A stretch of 64,000 nucleotides of DNA from NCBI GenBank assembly GCA_910584375.1, contig CAJUAH010000007.1, forward strand, positions 1 through 64,000. Direction: 5' to 3'. This stretch comes from an uncultured Acetatifactor sp. GTDB lineage: Bacteria > Bacillota > Clostridia > Lachnospirales > Lachnospiraceae. Made by a program: the position numbers and the translations under genes. The notes beneath the pieces are model-generated. The model had not been told where the DNA came from and ran no database searches. It worked only from the letters and a program-made list of their open reading frames with translations. Shown here one piece after another: positions 40,476-49,332 of this stretch. Numbering within the stretch: position 1 is the stretch's first letter; the number at the start of each line of letters is the position of its first letter.

Positions 40476-41156
40476 ATGGCAGATCAGGAGAAGGAGATAT
40501 TAGAGGAAGAGAACGCGGAAGAACAGGTTGGGGCAGAGCAGCCGGAAGAGGCGGCGGATACATCCGAGACTGAGAAACCCGAAGAGGGAACGCAGGAGCA
40601 GGACGAGAAGGCTGCCACGGAGGAATCCGGGGAAGAGGATACTCCCGAAGGGGAGGACCCCAAGACCTGGGCGGAGAAAAGGGCCGCCAAGAAACAGGCA
40701 AAACAGGATAAGAAAGCCGACGCCGCGAAAGAGAAGATTGCGGAGCTGGAGGACAGGGTGAAACGCCAGCTGGCGGAATTTGAGAACTTCCGCAACAGGA
40801 CTGAGAAGGAAAAGCAGGCCATGTTTGAAACCGGGGCCAGGAGCGTCATAGAGAAGATTCTTCCGGTGATCGACAATTTTGAGCGGGGACTTGCAACGGT
40901 TCCCGAGGAGCAGCAGGGAGACGGCTTTGTGGACGGGATGAACAAGATTTACAAACAGATGATGACGGAGCTGGAGAATATCGGCGTGAAACCCATCGAG
41001 GCGGTGGGATGCGAGTTTGACCCCAATCTTCACAATGCGGTGATGCAGGTGGAAAACGAGGAACTGGAGACCGGCACCGTGGCCCAGGAATTGCAAAAAG
41101 GCTATACCTACAGGGACTCTGTTGTGAGACACAGCATGGTTTCCGTAGTTTCATAG
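40476..41156 (+). CDS. grpE: Nucleotide exchange factor GrpE
   Basis: The 226-residue protein has a long acidic, probably disordered N terminus (about 1-85), a coiled-coil (KEKIAELEDRVKRQLAEFEN) and the beta-domain signature (NPNLHNAVMQVE-like: FDPNLHNAVMQVENEEL). GrpE exchanges ADP on DnaK. The ATG at 40476 is favoured by GAAAGGG; an in-frame ATG at 40455 would add seven residues. It lies between hrcA and dnaK. Confidence 0.93.
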   Translation: MADQEKEILEEENAEEQVGAEQPEEAADTSETEKPEEGTQEQDEKAATEESGEEDTPEGEDPKTWAEKRAAKKQAKQDKKADAAKEKIAELEDRVKRQLAEFENFRNRTEKEKQAMFETGARSVIEKILPVIDNFERGLATVPEEQQGDGFVDGMNKIYKQMMTELENIGVKPIEAVGCEFDPNLHNAVMQVENEELETGTVAQELQKGYTYRDSVVRHSMVSVVS

Positions 41157-41207
41157 ATAGAGCAAGTACAAAATTATATGCAAAGATAGAACGAGGAGGA
41201 CAAAGAA

Positions 41208-43094
41208 ATGAGCAAGATCATAGGTATTGATTTAGGAACGACCAACAGCTGCGTAGCTGTGATGGAAGGTGGTAAGCCCACCGTTATCGCCAACGCCGAG
41301 GGCGCAAGAACGACTCCCTCCGTGGTGGCTTTTACCAAGACGGGTGAAAGACTGATCGGTGAACCCGCAAAGCGTCAGGCAGTGACCAACGCTGAGAAGA
41401 CCATCTCCTCTATCAAGAGGGAAATGGGTACGGACAAGAAACGTGCCATTGATGACAAAAAGTACTCTCCCCAGCAGATTTCCGCGATGATTTTGCAGAA
41501 ACTGAAGGCGGACGCAGAGAGCTATCTGGGCGAGAAGGTGACGGAGGCAGTGATTACCGTTCCCGCGTACTTCAATGACGCCCAGCGTCAGGCGACCAAG
41601 GACGCCGGTAAGATCGCGGGGCTGGACGTAAAGCGTATCATCAACGAGCCTACTGCGGCGGCTCTGGCCTACGGCCTGGACAATGAAAAAGAGCAGAATA
41701 TCATGGTATATGACCTGGGCGGCGGTACTTTCGACGTATCCATCATCGAGATCGCCGAGGGCGTTATCACCGTGCTGGCAACCAACGGCGATACTTTCCT
41801 GGGCGGTGATGATTTTGACAACAAGATCACCCAGTGGATGATCGACGAGTTTAAGAAAGCCGAGGGCGTGGATCTCTCCGGCGATAAGATGGCTATGCAG
41901 AGACTGAAAGAGGCGGCGGAGAAGGCCAAGAAGGAGCTGTCCAGCGCCATGACCACCAATATCAATCTGCCTTTCATCACAGCCACCGCGGAAGGCCCCA
42001 AGCATTTTGACATGAATCTGACCCGCGCGAAGTTTGACGAGCTGACCCACGACCTGGTGGAGAGAACGGCTATCCCCGTGCAGAACGCCATGAAGGACGC
42101 CGGACTGAACAATTCCGATCTGGGCCAGGTGCTGTTGGTAGGCGGTTCCACCCGTATCCCTGCGGTGCAGGATAAGGTGAGACAGCTGACAGGCAAGGAA
42201 CCCAGCAAATCCCTGAACCCGGATGAGTGTGTGGCCATCGGCGCCTCCATTCAGGGCGGCAAGCTGGCGGGCGACGCCGGCGCAGGCGAGATCCTTCTGC
42301 TGGATGTTACTCCCCTGTCTCTGTCCATCGAGACCATGGGCGGCGTAGCTACCAGACTGATCGAGAGAAATACCACCATCCCTACCAAGAAGAGCCAGAT
42401 CTTCTCCACTGCCGCCGATAATCAGACCGCTGTGGACATCAATGTGGTACAGGGCGAGAGACAGTTCGCCAGGGATAACAAATCCCTCGGACAATTCCGT
42501 CTGGACGGAATCCCCCCTGCAAGAAGAGGCGTTCCTCAGATCGAAGTTACTTTTGATATTGACGCCAACGGAATCGTAAATGTATCCGCCAAGGATCTGG
42601 GAACCGGCAAGGAGCAGCATATCACGATCACCGCAGGTTCCAACATGTCCGACGACGAGATCGAGAGAGCCGTGAAAGAGGCAGCCGAGTTTGAGGCGCA
42701 GGACAAGAAACGCAAGGAGGCCGTAGAGGCCAGAAACGACGCCGACGCGTTTGTGTTCCAGACCGAGAAAGCTCTGGAGGAAGTGGGCGACAAGATCGGC
42801 GACAGCGAGAAATCCGCGGTACAGGCTGATCTGGATGCTGTCAAGGCTATTCTGGACAGAACTAAGGATCAGGAGATGAGCGACAGCGATCTGGATGAGT
42901 TGAAGGCTGCCAAAGAGAAATTGACAAACAGCGCGCAGTCCCTGTTCACAAAGATGTATGAGAACATGCAGCAGGCACAGGGCGGTCAGGCCGGTCCCGA
43001 CATGGGCGGTTTCAGCGGCGGCGCGGGTCCTGAGGCGGGTACGTCTTCCGCTCCCGAAGATGATGTGATCGACGGAGATTTCAGAGAAGTATAA
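41208..43094 (+). CDS. dnaK: Chaperone protein DnaK (Hsp70)
   Basis: The 628-residue Hsp70 begins IGIDLGTTNSCVAVMEGG and contains VITVPAYFNDAQRQATKDAG, IINEPTAAALAYG, YDLGGGTFDVSI and VLLVGGSTRIPAVQ in the ATPase domain. The substrate domain follows (LDVTPLSLSIETMGG), with a helical lid and a flexible Gly-rich tail ending DDVIDGDFREV. It is full length for a Firmicute DnaK. GAGGAGGACAAAGAA is a strong binding site. Confidence 0.97.
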   Translation: MSKIIGIDLGTTNSCVAVMEGGKPTVIANAEGARTTPSVVAFTKTGERLIGEPAKRQAVTNAEKTISSIKREMGTDKKRAIDDKKYSPQQISAMILQKLKADAESYLGEKVTEAVITVPAYFNDAQRQATKDAGKIAGLDVKRIINEPTAAALAYGLDNEKEQNIMVYDLGGGTFDVSIIEIAEGVITVLATNGDTFLGGDDFDNKITQWMIDEFKKAEGVDLSGDKMAMQRLKEAAEKAKKELSSAMTTNINLPFITATAEGPKHFDMNLTRAKFDELTHDLVERTAIPVQNAMKDAGLNNSDLGQVLLVGGSTRIPAVQDKVRQLTGKEPSKSLNPDECVAIGASIQGGKLAGDAGAGEILLLDVTPLSLSIETMGGVATRLIERNTTIPTKKSQIFSTAADNQTAVDINVVQGERQFARDNKSLGQFRLDGIPPARRGVPQIEVTFDIDANGIVNVSAKDLGTGKEQHITITAGSNMSDDEIERAVKEAAEFEAQDKKRKEAVEARNDADAFVFQTEKALEEVGDKIGDSEKSAVQADLDAVKAILDRTKDQEMSDSDLDELKAAKEKLTNSAQSLFTKMYENMQQAQGGQAGPDMGGFSGGAGPEAGTSSAPEDDVIDGDFREV

Positions 43095-43120
43095 GTTTGG
43101 ATGTATAGATTTTTCTGCAC

Positions 43121-43151
43121 CGAAGAATGGCTCATATTGGGCCATTCTTCG
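43121..43151 (+). other. Perfect hairpin between dnaK and dnaJ
   Basis: CGAAGAATGGC (43121-43131) pairs perfectly with GCCATTCTTCG (43141-43151). No T-run follows. It probably stabilises the dnaK 3' end or partly terminates transcription, lowering dnaJ relative to dnaK. Confidence 0.6.
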
Positions 43152-43185
43152 TGTGAGGTTGTAACGTATAACGGAGGTCATATTT

Positions 43186-44361
43186 ATGGCAGAACAGAAA
43201 CGGGATTATTATGAGGTCCTGGGCATAGGAAAGAACGCGGACGACGCGGAGATCAAGAAGGCATACCGTGCCCTGGCTAAGAAATATCATCCGGATGTGA
43301 ATCCGGGGAATGCGGAGGCGGAAACGAAATTCAAGGAAGCATCCGAGGCATATGCTGTTTTGAGCGATCCGGACAAGAGACGCCAGTATGACCAGTTTGG
43401 CCATGCGGCCTTTGAGGGCGGCGCGGGCGGTCCCGGCGGATTTGACTTCAGCGGCGCGGATTTCAGCGACATATTCGGCGATATATTTGGCGATTTCTTT
43501 GGCGGCCGCAGCCGGAGTACGAGTAACGGCCCCATGAAGGGCGCCAATCTGCGCACCAGCCTGCGGATTACCTTTGAAGAGGCGGTATTCGGCTGTGAGA
43601 AAGAGATCGAGCTGACGGTCAAGGAGACCTGTAAGACCTGTAAGGGCAGCGGCGCCAAGCCGGGAACCAGCCCGGAAACCTGTTCCAAATGCGGCGGCAA
43701 GGGCCAGGTGGTATTTACCTCCCAGTCCTTCTTCGGCACCGTGCGCAATGTACAGGCATGTCCCGACTGTCAGGGAACCGGTAAGATCATCAAGGAAAGA
43801 TGCGTGGACTGCCGGGGGACCGGCTATGTGCCCATGAAAAAGCGCTATGCCGTGGATATTCCCGCCGGTATCGACAATGGGCAGTGCAAGCGCCTGCCCG
43901 GCTTGGGCGAGCCTGGAACGAACGGCGGCGCACGGGGAGACGTGCTGGTGGAAGTGGTGGTGGGACGCCACCCGATCTTCCAGAGACAGGACTACAATAT
44001 ATTCTCCACCGTACCCATCTCTTTTGCCGTGGCAGCTCTGGGCGGTGAGATTGTGATCGACACCGTGGACGGCAAGGTCATCTATGACGTCAAGCCCGGC
44101 ACCCAGACGGACACCAAGGTACGGCTCAAGGGTAAAGGCGTGCCCACGCTGCGCAACAAGGAAGTGCGGGGCGACCATTATGTCACATTGGTGGTGGAAG
44201 TACCGGATAAGCTTTCCCATGAGGCCAAAGAATTGCTGCGTCAGTTTGACGCGGAGAGCGGCGACAGCCTGAACGCGGCGAAAAAGCTGGATAAAGAGGA
44301 CAAATCCGGCGAAAACAGCGGCAAAGAGGGGAAGGATAAAAAGAAAAAGTTCTGGAAATAA
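43186..44361 (+). CDS. dnaJ: Chaperone protein DnaJ (Hsp40)
   Basis: The 391-residue protein has a J-domain (YYEVLGIGKNADDAEIKKAY, with the HPD motif in KYHPDVNPG), a Gly/Phe-rich linker and the four-repeat zinc-finger region (CKTCKGSGAKPG, CSKCGGKGQV, CPDCQGTGKI, CVDCRGTGYV). The C-terminal substrate domains follow, with a Lys-rich tail. It stimulates DnaK ATPase and delivers substrates. The binding site is GGAGGTCATATTT. Confidence 0.97.
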   Translation: MAEQKRDYYEVLGIGKNADDAEIKKAYRALAKKYHPDVNPGNAEAETKFKEASEAYAVLSDPDKRRQYDQFGHAAFEGGAGGPGGFDFSGADFSDIFGDIFGDFFGGRSRSTSNGPMKGANLRTSLRITFEEAVFGCEKEIELTVKETCKTCKGSGAKPGTSPETCSKCGGKGQVVFTSQSFFGTVRNVQACPDCQGTGKIIKERCVDCRGTGYVPMKKRYAVDIPAGIDNGQCKRLPGLGEPGTNGGARGDVLVEVVVGRHPIFQRQDYNIFSTVPISFAVAALGGEIVIDTVDGKVIYDVKPGTQTDTKVRLKGKGVPTLRNKEVRGDHYVTLVVEVPDKLSHEAKELLRQFDAESGDSLNAAKKLDKEDKSGENSGKEGKDKKKKFWK

Positions 44362-44382
44362 ACAGACAGAATAGAGAATGTG

Positions 44383-44418
44383 ACAGTGGTGTTGGCGGAA
44401 AGCCGATGCCGCTGTTTT
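44383..44418 (+). terminator. Probable terminator of the heat-shock operon
   Basis: An imperfect hairpin (ACAG 44383-44386 with CTGT 44412-44415, inner GGC/GCC around GGAAA) is followed by TTTT, 22 bp after dnaJ. Confidence 0.5.
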
Positions 44419-44483
44419 GGAGATTTTGTCCGCGCTGCTGCGTTAATCGCCGATTGGATTAAATGATATGGGGAGGAAAGAAC

Positions 44484-45812
44484 TTGAGATACGGCAGAAT
44501 AAAAATTTTATCGGCTGCTCTTATGTTATGTATGCTTTGCGGATGCGGAGGCCAGGACGGTTCGGGACAGACGGACTCCTCCCAGCCCGTACTCAATGAA
44601 AACGGCAAAGAGGAAGTTCGGATATGCGCATCTTTATTCAGCACTACGATGCAGGGGCTTATCGCGGATTATAACAACCAGAGCGAACGATATGAGATTG
44701 TGCCTGTGGAATTTAATGATGGGTCTTCCTGGGACGACCAGCGTACCCGGTTACAGTTGGAGCTTACCAATGGCGAAGGCCCCGATCTGTTAACCAATAC
44801 GGTGCTTTGTCAGATCGATATGCGCCCCTATGCGGAGAAAGGGCTATTGTTGGACGTGACAGACTTTATAGCCGAACAGGGTGACTTTGTGAAGAATGTG
44901 GCGGAGGCCAACCAGATAGGCGGCAGAATATATGGCGTTCCTTATACTTTTAGTGTGGGAACGCTGGTCACTTCTGCACAGATGGCAACGGATATTCGGA
45001 ATTGGACCAAAGACTATTGCATGGCAACGGCGGAAGAGAAAGAGGTCTCCCTGTTTATCGACGCCCCCTATGGCTGGGGGAAAGAAGAATCCGGGCTGAA
45101 CGTGCTGAATGTACTGGGCGTGGGTATGGATGGCATACAACTGTTTGTGGAGGAAGAGCAGGGGGTAAGTTCCTTTGAACAGCCCGAATTTGTCCGGATG
45201 TTGGAGTTTGCCAAAAAATATTTGGATACCGATCCGGATATGTCTGACGATAAACGTCTGGCATCGGGCGAGCAGTTTTGCACAGTGGCGGCTATAAGGA
45301 ATTTCAGTGACTTCAGCTACTATAGTAAACTGTTTAATGAAAGTCCGGTCTATATGGGGTACCCAAGCCCCCAGGGAGGGGTGAGCCGGTTGGAGGTAGA
45401 CACTTTATATATAAACGCCGCATCCGATCATAAAGAAGGGGCAAAGGATTTTCTGCGTTTTCTGCTATCGGATCAGGTGCAGCGTAAACTGGTGGCCGGA
45501 CTTGGAGGAGGATTTCCGGTAAAACAGGAATTGTTGGAGAGCTTATGGAAAGAATCGCAGATAAAAGTGCTTGACGATGCAACAGGATATGAAAAGGGAG
45601 GAATCGTTTACAAGCCGGATCTCATGACGCAGGAGGAGGAACGGATCTTTTGGACGATGCTGGAACACCCCATATATTATCAATGGAACAATGATATATG
45701 GGATATTGTCTGGGAAGAGGCGCTCCCTTTCTTCTATGGAGAGAAAACGGCCGGGGAGGTGGCCAATGTCATAGACAGCAAGGTTCAACTGTATCTGGAT
45801 GAAGGGAAATAG
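44484..45812 (+). CDS. Extracellular solute-binding lipoprotein (family 1-like)
   Basis: The 442-residue lipoprotein has a signal peptide with lipobox MLCGC and a family 1 solute-binding fold: MQGLIADYNNQSERYEIVPV, GEGPDLLTN, GGRIYGVPYTFSVGTLVTS and DHKEGAKDFLRFLLSDQVQR. Its end (GEVANVIDSKVQLYLDEG) parallels the TVDKIQNRVEMYLNEL ends of the large lipoproteins at 8969 and 11491. It lacks their propeller-like half. The start is the TTG at 44484 after GGGGAGGAAAGAAC; an ATG at 44463 would place that site inside the gene. No ABC permease is adjacent. Confidence 0.78.
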   Translation: MRYGRIKILSAALMLCMLCGCGGQDGSGQTDSSQPVLNENGKEEVRICASLFSTTMQGLIADYNNQSERYEIVPVEFNDGSSWDDQRTRLQLELTNGEGPDLLTNTVLCQIDMRPYAEKGLLLDVTDFIAEQGDFVKNVAEANQIGGRIYGVPYTFSVGTLVTSAQMATDIRNWTKDYCMATAEEKEVSLFIDAPYGWGKEESGLNVLNVLGVGMDGIQLFVEEEQGVSSFEQPEFVRMLEFAKKYLDTDPDMSDDKRLASGEQFCTVAAIRNFSDFSYYSKLFNESPVYMGYPSPQGGVSRLEVDTLYINAASDHKEGAKDFLRFLLSDQVQRKLVAGLGGGFPVKQELLESLWKESQIKVLDDATGYEKGGIVYKPDLMTQEEERIFWTMLEHPIYYQWNNDIWDIVWEEALPFFYGEKTAGEVANVIDSKVQLYLDEGK

Positions 45813-45816
45813 GGTC

Positions 45817-47244
45817 TTACCGCAGCAATTCAAACAGATCCGCTCCATCCTCCTGATATGTCAGGTATAATTCCTCATAAGACTCCGTTAAATAATGCGG
45901 ATGATCGGGAAACACATCCTGTTTCAGATAAAAGATCACCTTGTTGATAAAAGTATCCCGCTGACACAGGTCCGCCTCAGACACAAAAAACGGCCCCAGC
46001 TTTTTGTTTTCCGGGATGCGGGCCAGACGATACCGGGTCTCGCCGGAGCGATTGCCTGCATCCTGCAGCTGTTGGCGGTTGACCGTATCGATGATCTTGT
46101 TGACCAGCCGGGCGAATGTGGGCCAGTCCCGGGACAGATGTCCCTCATAATAAAGCTGGCTCACATAGTCTTCCAGAGGCGTTCCCTGGAAGATCGCGGT
46201 CAACGGTTTTCTGCCTGCGAAGGTGTCATAGGGATGGCTCCACTCCTGGGGCAGATCCTCAAAACTGATACGCACATATTCCAGCGCGAAACGGCGTTTG
46301 AAAGCATTGTCCAGCACGAAGATATTCTCATCCGCCGTATTCATCGTAGCAAGTATGTTAAAATTGGCGGGAAACCATACTTTTCCTTCCAAAAACAGCT
46401 TTTTCAATCCCGGGTCCCGGGAAAAAAATGCCGTGATATCATTGTTCGCCACCGCATACTCGGATTTGCCGCTGCTCTGGCGGTCCAACAGTTGAAACAG
46501 ATCGCCGAAGATGGCGGGAGCGTTGCCCCGGTTAATCTCTTCTATGACCAGATAGTACTTCTCCGCCGGATGCATGAACGCTTCCTTTAACAGAACGGTC
46601 AGCGGCCCGGCGGCAAAGACATAGTCCAGGGGCCGATCCAGCGTGATCAGCGGCTTGATGCTGCCGATAAGATCCTGATAAGTGTAGGTGGGGTGGAAGA
46701 TCAGCCGTTTGCAGTGGGAGTCCCTTTCCTCCGGAACCGGGAACTCTTTCTCGATCATCTTATTCACCCGGTAGGATTTTCCGGTGCCGGGAGCGCCATA
46801 GTAAATCTTCTGAAGAGGCGTCATCGGTACTTCCTCATAGCGGAAATCCAGCCCCTGATCATCGTCATAGCCGTCGCTGTCTATATCCTGTTTCAGATAA
46901 AAGGGCGCGGAAACTTCCGGCGCGGGGGCGTCGTCCCCATTGTGCAGAAAAGCCTGATAGAGCTGTATGCCCGCAGCCAGAGTACCGTTGCCGTACAGCT
47001 CGTTGGCCCTCTGAAACTCTGCTTTTCCCCGCAACTGTTCGTACACCGCGTCAAATTCATAGCCGTTTTTATAGAAAAAAAGATTACCCGCCACATAGGG
47101 CTCCAGCGTTCTGCAGCCTGTGCGCAGCGCGTGGGAGTATGCGATAATGGCATTGTCCGTATAGCGGCGCATTCCCTCGTCATTGTACTGTTTGCGCATC
47201 CATTCCCGAAAAGCCTGTTCCTGTTCTTCGTTGTTTCGTTTCAT
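45817..47244 (-). CDS. Orphan McrB-like AAA+ ATPase
   Basis: The 475-residue protein has a C-terminal AAA+ module of the McrB type: Walker A YYGAPGTGKSYRV near residue 148, Walker B with the McrB-specific continuation YLVIEEINRGNAPAIFGDLFQLLDR, sensor NILATMNTADENI and an Arg finger FKRRFA. In McrBC it would hydrolyse GTP to drive restriction with McrC; MNxxD-type residues (NTAD) support this branch. The N-terminal domain (about 1-110) is of unknown fold and no mcrC lies beside it. AAAGGAGCCGTC precedes the ATG. A stand-alone defence or regulatory ATPase is possible. Confidence 0.75.
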   Translation of the reverse strand: MKRNNEEQEQAFREWMRKQYNDEGMRRYTDNAIIAYSHALRTGCRTLEPYVAGNLFFYKNGYEFDAVYEQLRGKAEFQRANELYGNGTLAAGIQLYQAFLHNGDDAPAPEVSAPFYLKQDIDSDGYDDDQGLDFRYEEVPMTPLQKIYYGAPGTGKSYRVNKMIEKEFPVPEERDSHCKRLIFHPTYTYQDLIGSIKPLITLDRPLDYVFAAGPLTVLLKEAFMHPAEKYYLVIEEINRGNAPAIFGDLFQLLDRQSSGKSEYAVANNDITAFFSRDPGLKKLFLEGKVWFPANFNILATMNTADENIFVLDNAFKRRFALEYVRISFEDLPQEWSHPYDTFAGRKPLTAIFQGTPLEDYVSQLYYEGHLSRDWPTFARLVNKIIDTVNRQQLQDAGNRSGETRYRLARIPENKKLGPFFVSEADLCQRDTFINKVIFYLKQDVFPDHPHYLTESYEELYLTYQEDGADLFELLR

Positions 47245-47322
47245 GACGGCTCCTTTCCATAGGACTCTCTCTTATTAAGTATGCAACAAAACGGCGGGCT
47301 TTGCAACCACATGAATAAGTAT

Positions 47323-47351
47323 TTGACAGGTTTTTTAATAGATTGTACAAT
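47323..47351 (+). promoter_or_regulatory. Promoter of prmA-rsmE
   Basis: TTGACA (47323-47328), 17 bp and TACAAT (47346-47351), 57 bp before prmA and divergent from the McrB-like gene. Confidence 0.7.
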
Positions 47352-47408
47352 GAACTTCAAAAGGTGTCCGCAGGGCGGGCGATATCTGGGAAAAGGACGG
47401 GAGTTCGT

Positions 47409-48398
47409 ATGAAATGGGTGAGATTCAGGATTAAGACGGTGACGGAGGCGGAGGATATGATCATCAGCGCGCTGTATGACATCGGTCTGGAGGGCGCGCA
47501 GATCGAGGACAAGGCGCCTCTGACGGCGTTTGACAAGGAGCAGATGTTTGTGGATATCCTGCCGGATATGCAGGAGGACGACGGCATTGCCTACCTGAGC
47601 TTTTTTGTGGAAAAAAGAGAGGACGGCTCTCTGGAAGTCCAGGGGGAAAGCACGGACGTGAGTGCCCTTCTGGAAAAAGTGTTAAAGGAGCTGGAGGGGA
47701 TACGCTGCTTTATGGAGATCGGCGAAGGGAGCGTGACCGTGGACGAGACGGAGGATATAGACTGGATCAACAACTGGAAACAGTATTTTCATCAGTTTTA
47801 TATAGATGATATTCTGGTGATCCCCTCCTGGGAGGACGTACAGCCCCAGGACGATTCCCGGATGGTGCTGCATATCGATCCGGGCACTGCCTTCGGCACC
47901 GGTATGCATGAGACGACCCAGTTGTGCATCCGGCAGTTACGTAAGTATGTGAAAGAGGGGGCCCGGCTGCTGGATGTGGGAACCGGCAGCGGCATCCTGG
48001 CGATTCTGTCCCTGATGTTCGGGGCGGGACACGCTCTGGGCACGGATCTGGATATCTGCGCCGTGGACGCGGTGGCCGACAATTGCCGGGCTAACGGGAT
48101 CGATCCGGCGGACTTTGAACTGCTGATCGGCAATATCATCACCGATCAGGCGCTGGGTCAGCGCATCGGCTATGAGCGCTATGATATCGTGACAGCCAAT
48201 ATTCTGGCGGACGTGCTGGTGCCGCTGACTCCCGTGATCATGAATCATTTAAAACCCGGCGGCGTCTATATCACCTCCGGTATCATCGACGACAAGGAAC
48301 AGACTGTGCGGGAAGCCGTGGAGGCCGCGGGCATGAAAGTGCTGGAGGTGACTTATCAGGGAGAGTGGGTTTCCGTCACCGCCAGGAAACAGCCGTAG
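47409..48398 (+). CDS. prmA: Ribosomal protein L11 methyltransferase
   Basis: The 329-residue enzyme has the PrmA substrate-binding N-terminal domain, WINNWKQYFHQFYI and the Rossmann methyltransferase part with DPGTAFGTGMHETTQLC, LLDVGTGSGILAILSLMFGA and ANILADVLVPL. It trimethylates ribosomal protein L11 using S-adenosylmethionine. The start at 47409 follows AAAGGACGGGAG. It is 37 bp from rsmE; the prmA-rsmE pair is widespread next to dnaJ in Firmicutes. Confidence 0.92.
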   Translation: MKWVRFRIKTVTEAEDMIISALYDIGLEGAQIEDKAPLTAFDKEQMFVDILPDMQEDDGIAYLSFFVEKREDGSLEVQGESTDVSALLEKVLKELEGIRCFMEIGEGSVTVDETEDIDWINNWKQYFHQFYIDDILVIPSWEDVQPQDDSRMVLHIDPGTAFGTGMHETTQLCIRQLRKYVKEGARLLDVGTGSGILAILSLMFGAGHALGTDLDICAVDAVADNCRANGIDPADFELLIGNIITDQALGQRIGYERYDIVTANILADVLVPLTPVIMNHLKPGGVYITSGIIDDKEQTVREAVEAAGMKVLEVTYQGEWVSVTARKQP

Positions 48399-48435
48399 CG
48401 GCGCGTCATAGCCTGCAGGCGGGGAGAAAGAGAAA

Positions 48436-49176
48436 ATGTATCAGTTTTTTGTGGAGCCGGAGCAGATCCAGGGCAAAGAGATCCTGATCCGGGGCGGCGA
48501 CGTAAACCATATCAAAAATGTGCTGCGTATGAAAGCGGGGGAAGAGCTGTCCGTCAGTAACGGTGTGGACGGCCGGGAGTACCGGTGCGCCATAGCGGAG
48601 TTTTCAGAGGAAACCGTGCGCTGCGAACTGCGCTTTATCAAGGAGGACGGCGTGGAGCTGCCCTCGCGGATCTATCTGTTCCAGGGGCTGCCCAAGGCGG
48701 ACAAGATGGAACTGATCGTGCAGAAGGCAGTGGAGCTGGGAGCTTATCAGGTGATCCCTGTGGCAACCCGCAGGTCTGTGGTGCGTCTGGATGAAAAAAA
48801 GGCGGCGGCAAAAGTGTCCCGCTGGCAGGCCGTCGCCCTGGCGGCGGCAAAACAGAGCAGGCGGGGCGTGATTCCCCAGGTGTGTCCTGTCATGAGCTTT
48901 AAACAGGCGTTGGCGTACGCAGGGGACATTCCTGTCAAATTGATTCCCTATGAACTGGCGGACCATATGGACAAAACCCGGGAGCTGATAGACAATTTGG
49001 AACCGGGACAGGATATCGCGGTGTTTATCGGGCCCGAGGGCGGGTTTGAAGAGGACGAGATTGAAACCGCCAGAGCGTCGGGAGCGGTTCCTGTCACCCT
49101 GGGACGGAGGATTCTCCGGACGGAGACGGCGGGTATGACGGTGCTCTCCTGGCTGATTTACCGACTGGAGCGATGA
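48436..49176 (+). CDS. rsmE: 16S rRNA (uracil(1498)-N3)-methyltransferase
   Basis: The 246-residue SPOUT methyltransferase has a PUA-like N-terminal domain (GGDVNHIKNVLRMKAGEEL), LPKADKMELIVQKAVELG and the C-terminal knot with FIGPEGGFEEDEIETA and LGRRILRTETAGMTVLS. It methylates U1498 of 16S rRNA. GGCGGGGAGAAAGAGAAA precedes the ATG. Follows prmA in one operon. Confidence 0.93.
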   Translation: MYQFFVEPEQIQGKEILIRGGDVNHIKNVLRMKAGEELSVSNGVDGREYRCAIAEFSEETVRCELRFIKEDGVELPSRIYLFQGLPKADKMELIVQKAVELGAYQVIPVATRRSVVRLDEKKAAAKVSRWQAVALAAAKQSRRGVIPQVCPVMSFKQALAYAGDIPVKLIPYELADHMDKTRELIDNLEPGQDIAVFIGPEGGFEEDEIETARASGAVPVTLGRRILRTETAGMTVLSWLIYRLER

Positions 49177-49332
49177 GAGCGCTTATCGGTGCGCCCAGGG
49201 GATCAGGCGCCATCGTTGCCTGCCCATCTGTCCGGAAACAGGCGCAGCCCAAACTTCTGATGCATATGATAATTTATAGAAACCAGAAGTATAGTGAGTA
49301 CGTCTCTCAAGGGACGCAGAGGGGAGAAATAA

